Source: Acidocella sp.
GTDB taxonomy: Bacteria > Pseudomonadota > Alphaproteobacteria > Acetobacterales > Acetobacteraceae
Assembly (NCBI GenBank): GCA_029077825.1
Contig: JAQNCT010000022.1
Location: 1-36,845 of the forward strand
Direction: 5' to 3'
Length of the DNA stretch: 36,845 bases
Shown here piece after piece: positions 33,236 through 36,845 of this stretch. Both the position numbers and the translations under genes were made by a program. The notes under the pieces were generated by a model. The model searched no databases and was not told the DNA's origin. It worked only from the letters and a program-made list of their open reading frames with translations. The number at the start of each line of letters is the position of its first letter. Position 1 is the stretch's first letter.

Positions 33236-34098
33236 TGACTGATACTTGGTTGAATGAGACATTGTACGCTGACTGGGGTCAGCGGTTTAAGTTTGTGCGG
33301 CAATTGGCGCGGGTGAAAAGCCCGTTTCAGGACATTGCGATTTTCGAGACCGATTCTCACGGGCGGATGATGACGCTTGATGGGATTGTGCAAATTACTG
33401 AACGCGATGAGTTTGTTTATCAGGAAATGCTGACGCATGTGCCGATGCTGGCGCATGGCGATGCCAAGAATGTTTTAATTATCGGCGCTGGTGACGGCGG
33501 CGTTTTGAAACACGTGCTGATGCACAAGGGCGTTGAGAAAGCTGTGATGGCGGAGATTGACGGCGAAGTGATCCGTCTTTCCAAGGAGTTCCTACCAAAC
33601 ATCGGCGCCGGTGCGTGGACTGATAAGCGCGCTGAGGTGATTGTAGGTGATGGTATTGATTATGTCCGCAAGGCACCGGACGCATCATTTGATGTGATTA
33701 TCGTGGATTCTACTGACCCGATCGGCGTGGGCGAGGTTTTGTTTACTGACGAATTTTACCAAAACGCCGCTCGGATTCTCACCGACAAGGGCGTGATTGT
33801 AAATCAGTGCGGCGTGCCTTTCATGCAGGCTGATGAGCTGCGTGAAACATCCGAACGCCGGGCGCAGTTTTTCTCGCATGTCACAGCCTACGTGGCGGCG
33901 GTGCCGACCTATGTGGGCGGCTACATGACACTGGGCTGGGCCGGCAAGGACACAGCACTAACCGCGCTTACGGCAGATGTGCTGATGGCACGGGCCGAAG
34001 CAGCGGGAATTACTGGAAAGTCTGAGTATTGGACACCAGAAATCCACGCCGCCGCATTTCATTTACCGCCTTACATCGCGCGGCATTTGCCCAAATAA
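33235..34098 (+). CDS. speE: Spermidine synthase
   Basis: 287 residues, family length. It transfers the aminopropyl group from decarboxylated SAM to putrescine. The binding motif LIIGAGDGGVLKHVLMH (about 81-97), the acidic MAEIDGEVIRL, GDGIDYVRKAPD and VIIVDSTDPIG are all present. AAGGAG (33222-33227) stands 7 nt before the ATG. The first five codons are nearly repeated 74 bp upstream (see the small ORF at 33161). With speD it forms the spermidine-from-putrescine pathway. Confidence 0.96.
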   Translation: MTDTWLNETLYADWGQRFKFVRQLARVKSPFQDIAIFETDSHGRMMTLDGIVQITERDEFVYQEMLTHVPMLAHGDAKNVLIIGAGDGGVLKHVLMHKGVEKAVMAEIDGEVIRLSKEFLPNIGAGAWTDKRAEVIVGDGIDYVRKAPDASFDVIIVDSTDPIGVGEVLFTDEFYQNAARILTDKGVIVNQCGVPFMQADELRETSERRAQFFSHVTAYVAAVPTYVGGYMTLGWAGKDTALTALTADVLMARAEAAGITGKSEYWTPEIHAAAFHLPPYIARHLPK

Positions 34099-34099
34099 G

Positions 34100-34333
34100 C
34101 TAACATAAAGGTGCCAGGGCAATTGATTTACCCTGGCCCGCGATGGTGGCGATTTTGCCGCCTTCGGCAGCTGTCAGCATTACCATATCGCCAGGTGCCA
34201 GCAGGTCAGCGGCGTCAGCAAAATAGCCCTCACGGGTGGCTTGGGTGAGCGGGTCGGACCCGGATTTATAGTGCCAGAGGGTGAAGCCGTTGGCATAAGC
34301 AAGGACCGACAGGTTGCGCAGCGTGAAAGCCAT
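34100..34333 (-). CDS. Small protein of unknown function (77 aa)
   Basis: 77 residues from ATG 34333, with AAGGA about 10 nt upstream. An upstream reading to 34381 is possible but runs into a hairpin and adds no recognisable sequence. The protein has LRNLSVLAYANGFTLWHYKS at the start, then a region with APGDMVMLTAAEGGK. This looks like a conserved small family, possibly phage- or plasmid-related, but I cannot name it. No signal peptide or membrane segment is evident. It is convergent with speE, with 1 bp between the stops. Confidence 0.65.
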   Translation of the reverse strand: MAFTLRNLSVLAYANGFTLWHYKSGSDPLTQATREGYFADAADLLAPGDMVMLTAAEGGKIATIAGQGKSIALAPLC

Positions 34334-34370
34334 GATGGCTGTTCCTTTCCAATAATGCGATAAAAGAGGG

Positions 34371-34394
34371 GGACCGGCCAATTAAGGCCGGTCC
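34371..34394 (-). terminator. 9-bp perfect hairpin upstream of the 77-aa gene
   Basis: GGACCGGCC pairs with GGCCGGTCC around AATTAA. On the minus strand it is followed by CCCTCTTTTA; on the plus strand by TTTAAG. Either direction gives only a weak T tract, so it is a possible attenuator or terminator rather than a clear one. Confidence 0.45.
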
Positions 34395-34635
34395 TTTAAG
34401 GCTTGGGTCGGGTTGGGGACTTCATCCGGCGAACGCAGGCGCTGGGTGCGCTGCGTTGTGGGGTGCCAGACGGCGGGCGTGATCCGCCCGTGATTAAGAC
34501 TTTGTTACCAGAGGTTGTATCGACGGTCAAACAAGTGGCGGTGAAGTAGAACATAACAAGAACTTATTAAAAAAATCTGGGCTGCTTGGCAAGTGAAAAC
34601 GGACAAAATTCCTATTTTTCTTTACGGCCCATCAT

Positions 34636-34667
34636 AAATCAGGCAAACAACTGATTTTACGGTAAAA
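34636..34667. promoter_or_regulatory. Candidate operators of the S24 regulator
   Basis: Two inverted repeats lie just ahead of the regulator gene: AAATCAG (34636-34642) with CTGATTT (34651-34657), 8-nt spacer, and the palindrome TTTTACGGTAAAA (34655-34667), exact except for its central base. They share bases 34655-34657 and end 14 bp before the start codon, fitting sites for autoregulation by a dimeric repressor. Confidence 0.5.
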
Positions 34668-34681
34668 GTGAAGCGCATCCG

Positions 34682-35326
34682 ATGCGGCATGATGATATCT
34701 GGCGGGCGGTTGATACTTTAGCGGCAGAGCATGGGCTCTCGCCCTCTGGCTTGGCACGCAAGGCCGGGCTGGACCCCACTAGTTTCAACATCTCCAAACG
34801 CCGCACACCGGATGGCAAGGCCAGATGGCCCTCCACCGAGAGCATCGCCAAGGTGCTGGCCGCCACCGGCACCGACTTGACCAACTTCACCGCCCTGGTC
34901 ACCGGTGCCCGAGCCTTGCCGGAAACCCGTAGCCGGGGGCGGAGTAAAATTCCGTTGATCGGGTTAGCCCAAGCCGGCAGTTCCGGGTTTTTCGATGATG
35001 GCGGCTATCCGGCTGGGGCTGGCTGGGATGAGGTGGAGTTACCGACCACCGCTGACTTAAACGCCTACGCGCTGGCGGTGGCCGGAACTTCGATGGAGCC
35101 GGTATATCGCGATGGCGATAGCATCATCGTCTCCCCCGCAGCGCCGGTGCGGGTGGGTGACCGGGTGGTGGCGCGCGGGGTGGATGGCGCTGTGATGGCC
35201 AAGCTGCTCACCCGCCGCACCAGCAATAAAATTGAACTCAGCAGCCTGAACCCGGCGTTTCCTGTCCTCAGCTTCGGCGTGAATGAAATATTATGGATGC
35301 ACCGGATCATCTGGGCCAGCCAGTAG
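34682..35326 (+). CDS. S24 (LexA/CI-like) transcriptional regulator with N-terminal HTH
   Basis: 214 residues. Residues about 1-70 form an XRE/CI-like HTH (LAAEHGLSPSGLARKAGLDPT). Residues about 95-214 are an S24 peptidase domain: a likely self-cleavage site at Ala-Gly in IPLIGLAQAGSSG, the catalytic Ser in AGTSMEPVYRDGDSIIVS and the Lys in GAVMAKLLTRR. All parts needed for RecA-stimulated self-cleavage are present. Chromosomal proteins of this kind occur in many alphaproteobacteria as repressors of damage-induced or prophage genes, and no prophage genes are seen here. Candidate operators lie directly upstream. The ATG at 34682 has only a weak ribosome-binding site. Confidence 0.88.
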   Translation: MRHDDIWRAVDTLAAEHGLSPSGLARKAGLDPTSFNISKRRTPDGKARWPSTESIAKVLAATGTDLTNFTALVTGARALPETRSRGRSKIPLIGLAQAGSSGFFDDGGYPAGAGWDEVELPTTADLNAYALAVAGTSMEPVYRDGDSIIVSPAAPVRVGDRVVARGVDGAVMAKLLTRRTSNKIELSSLNPAFPVLSFGVNEILWMHRIIWASQ

Positions 35327-35337
35327 GCCCAAAACAT

Positions 35338-35394
35338 TAGAGCGTTTTCCGATCACGCTGAATCTTCGATCCAACCTGATCGGATATTGCTCTA
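35338..35394. repeat. 57-bp imperfect palindrome (dispersed-repeat type)
   Basis: The outer arms TAGAGC and GCTCTA enclose arms containing CCGATCA and TGATCGG, with about 20 of 26 positions pairing. Palindromes of this AGAGC...CCGATCA form recur in alphaproteobacterial genomes as intergenic repeats. It lies between the ends of the convergent S24 regulator and fucosyltransferase genes and may also serve as a bidirectional terminator. Confidence 0.7.
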
Positions 35395-35397
35395 GGC

Positions 35398-36381
35398 CTA
35401 AATGCGCAGCCAGCGTTCAGGCACAATTTCCTGAAATTCCGGCAAGGCTTTGGCCCATACCCGCGGCGCGATGATGGTATTGCCGGGCCGTTCGCCCAGC
35501 CAGGCGCCCCACCAACTAAAGGTGCTATTGGAAATTACAGCGTGCTGGCAGGCCCGCATAAGCATCAGATCGATCGCCGGGGTATGGCTGTTCCAATCAA
35601 TGATCTCGGCACCAACGCCGCCGATTGCCTCCTGGCGCACCCAGGCCGGGTCATCAGAAAATATAAAAAACTTCAAATCCTTGCCGTGCCGACCGCGCAA
35701 CACCTCAGCGGCATAATGATAATAGCCAGCGGAACATACCCCCAGCACATTGATCTCGGACGGCGCGAGATAATCGCCACGGCGGACATGAATAAAGGCT
35801 GATTTTGCAGCGGCAATGCGCCCCATAAGCTCGGCATTGCGCGCACCAGGCGGGGCCTTCAAGGTGAACTCATGGCGAATACAATCCGGGATGTCGCTGA
35901 AATAGCGCTCATCCTGCCATAGGCCCAGCAGGGTCAGGCTGCGCCGCCAGCTAAGAACCTCAGGCCGGAACAACAAATCTCGGCGGCCTGCCAAAATGCC
36001 GGTGCCCGATTGCGGAAAATAGTCTCCGTAACGTTTTTCTTCGATGAGGCTTTCCGGCAGCGGCGCCGAATGCGCCGGGAAAATTGCCCGCAAGCGCTGC
36101 GCAACATTTTTCTGGGTGACAACCGAAGCTGAGATGTTGAACGCTGTCAGGCCGAACTCACGCTGGTTATGGTGAGCAAAATCATCATCCAGCAATAAAA
36201 CCAGATGGCCATGCGTCATGTAAGCCAGACGGCGGCCGGCGGCGTATTGAAACATCTGGTTAGCCAGCCCGAAGCGGATTTTGGTCACAATGATGGGAGG
36301 CACGGTGGCATCACGCGTCCCAGAGACAATCGACTGAGGTTCCTGCTTAATAACCGACATAATCGTTTGCCGCTTCAACAT
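35398..36381 (-). CDS. Alpha-1,2-fucosyltransferase-like GT11 glycosyltransferase
   Basis: About 327 residues. GLANQMFQYAAGRRLAY at the N-terminus, FIHVRRGDYL in the middle and ISNSTFSWWGAWLG near the C-terminus are the GT11 motifs; HxRRGDY binds GDP-fucose. GT11 enzymes add fucose to galactose in surface polysaccharides. ATG 36381 (or GTG 36384) is the first start; another ATG is at 36360, and none has a strong ribosome-binding site. It is divergent from a GDP-L-fucose synthase gene, which would make the donor sugar, supporting a fucosylation locus that continues past the window edge. Confidence 0.9.
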   Translation of the reverse strand: MLKRQTIMSVIKQEPQSIVSGTRDATVPPIIVTKIRFGLANQMFQYAAGRRLAYMTHGHLVLLLDDDFAHHNQREFGLTAFNISASVVTQKNVAQRLRAIFPAHSAPLPESLIEEKRYGDYFPQSGTGILAGRRDLLFRPEVLSWRRSLTLLGLWQDERYFSDIPDCIRHEFTLKAPPGARNAELMGRIAAAKSAFIHVRRGDYLAPSEINVLGVCSAGYYHYAAEVLRGRHGKDLKFFIFSDDPAWVRQEAIGGVGAEIIDWNSHTPAIDLMLMRACQHAVISNSTFSWWGAWLGERPGNTIIAPRVWAKALPEFQEIVPERWLRI

Positions 36382-36485
36382 CACAACATGCGGCGCAGCG
36401 TCAAGCCGACATCGTCATAATGTTGCTGGAGAATTGACTTTCATCACCGGTCCCGGAACAAAAGGCTCATAACGCGGGGAATTTC

Positions 36486-36734
36486 ATGAGACCACGGCGG
36501 ATTTGGGTGGCTGGTCATAACGGCATGGTTGGCTCGGCCATCACCGGCCAGCTCGCGGCGCGGGGCGACGAGGTGATCAAGATGAGCCGCGCGACGCTTG
36601 ATTTACGCGACCAGTCGGCCGTTGAGCGCTGGCTTGACTTAACGAAGCCTGATGAAATTATCTTCGCGGCGGCGAAAGTTGGCGGGATTTTGGCCAATGA
36701 CACCTACCCCGCTGACTTCCTGTATGATAACTGA
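36486..36734 (+). pseudogene. fcl: GDP-L-fucose synthase, 5-prime fragment broken by an insertion sequence
   Basis: The first 82 codons match the N-terminus of GDP-L-fucose synthase (a short-chain dehydrogenase of about 310-320 residues): WVAGHNGMVGSAI is the NADP-binding Gly motif, IIFAAAKVGGILAND and YPADFLYDN are family segments. Reading stops at TGA 36732-36734, at the first bases of an insertion-sequence end, so the stop belongs to the inserted DNA. The gene would normally convert GDP-4-keto-6-deoxymannose to GDP-L-fucose. The rest of the gene is not in the window; whether it lies beyond the element cannot be seen. Confidence 0.85.
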
Positions 36735-36845
36735 GGTGGCCCCCGGAAACTGGACAGGTAGCTTAGATAGAATCCTGCCCCTAAACTGGCGTTGAGCCAA
36801 GGGGTTTCAGTGACGAATACCAGGAAGAAGCACAGCGCGGAATTC
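36732..36845 (+). mobile_element. Left end of an IS3-family-like insertion sequence (cut by window edge)
   Basis: From 36732 the sequence begins TGAGGTGGCCCCCGG, followed by AAACTGGACA; it has the TG start and TGGACA end of an IS3-family terminal inverted repeat. After about 80 bp a reading frame opens that looks like an OrfA transposase. The insertion is in the same direction as fcl. The right end, target duplication and OrfB are outside the window. The family call rests on the terminal sequence and the OrfA start only. Confidence 0.75.
36810..36845 (+). CDS. Transposase OrfA start (12 codons, partial)
   Basis: GTG at 36810 with AAGGGG (36799-36804) 5 nt upstream opens MTNTRKKHSAEF before the window ends. 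RKKHSAEF is the common opening of IS3-family OrfA proteins, just ahead of their HTH domain. It is too short for subgroup assignment. Confidence 0.65.
   Translation, partial: MTNTRKKHSAEF

Larger units (their letters stand above)
34334..34681. other. Intergenic region with three hairpins and an AT-rich promoter zone
   Basis: The left part is rich in inverted repeats: GGACCGGCC/GGCCGGTCC (34371-34394), a bulged stem near 34434-34455, and CGGGCG/CGCCCG (34474-34490). On the minus strand a TTGACC (34530-34525) and TAACAA (34507-34502) with a 17-nt spacer could start a transcript through these hairpins toward the 77-aa gene. The right part (34540-34680) is AT-rich and should hold the promoter of the S24 regulator. 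Confidence 0.45.

Overview
The window looks like a piece of an alphaproteobacterial chromosome, most likely from the Rhodospirillales/Acetobacteraceae (an inference from gene order and protein style, not a database match). Supporting signs are the collinear proA-nadD-rsfS-rlmH-gpmI-envC-ctpA-rppH block, the alphaproteobacterial form of SerC followed by a long ACT-containing SerA, the bifunctional GNAT-Nudix protein, and high-GC coding sequence with many ATGA start/stop overlaps. Most of the window is housekeeping and transport. I see no CRISPR array and no tRNA or rRNA gene. The only mobile element is an insertion-sequence end at the right edge.

Layout: (1) 1-1072, the N-terminal half of an EF-G (minus), divergent from a secreted DUF1800-DUF1501 pair and a DUF1345 membrane protein; the divergent gap holds four tandem 26-bp palindromic repeats. 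(2) 4630-9269, a complete branched-chain-amino-acid-type ABC importer (minus; binding protein, LivH, LivM, LivG, LivF), with a terminator-like hairpin after the binding-protein gene. (3) 9480-11250, a CinA-type molybdopterin-binding-domain protein and the GNAT-Nudix fusion. (4) 11303-18800, the proA to rppH block, in which nadD and rsfS both appear to use non-standard start codons. (5) 18829-20539, a dienelactone hydrolase convergent with a split chromate-type transporter. (6) 20627-23715, a Pho-box-preceded pstSCA operon without pstB. (7) 23726-25787, an Lrp/AsnC regulator and a DUF2079 membrane protein, divergent around a perfect palindrome. (8) 25791-28662, serC-serA behind a possible structured leader. 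(9) 28855-32377, alaS and an orphan polar-amino-acid ABC ATPase. (10) 32551-34098, speD-speE with a structured speD leader and extragenic palindromes between the two genes. (11) 34100-35326, a small unknown protein and an S24/LexA-like repressor with palindromes ahead of it. (12) 35398-36845, a GT11 fucosyltransferase and a GDP-L-fucose synthase gene broken by an IS3-family-like element where the window ends.

How the genes fit together: the amino-acid theme is strong (Liv importer, polar amino-acid ATPase, ProA, SerC/SerA, AlaS, an Lrp-family regulator, SpeD/SpeE polyamine synthesis). The right edge is a cell-surface fucosylation locus that has probably lost its GDP-fucose synthase. The most interesting non-coding signals are leaders of speD and serC in which an upstream C-rich segment can pair with the ribosome-binding site, a candidate AUC start for rsfS behind a perfect Shine-Dalgarno, and a duplicated speE start beside a palindromic repeat. 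All of these come from reading the sequence by eye; no folding or search was run.
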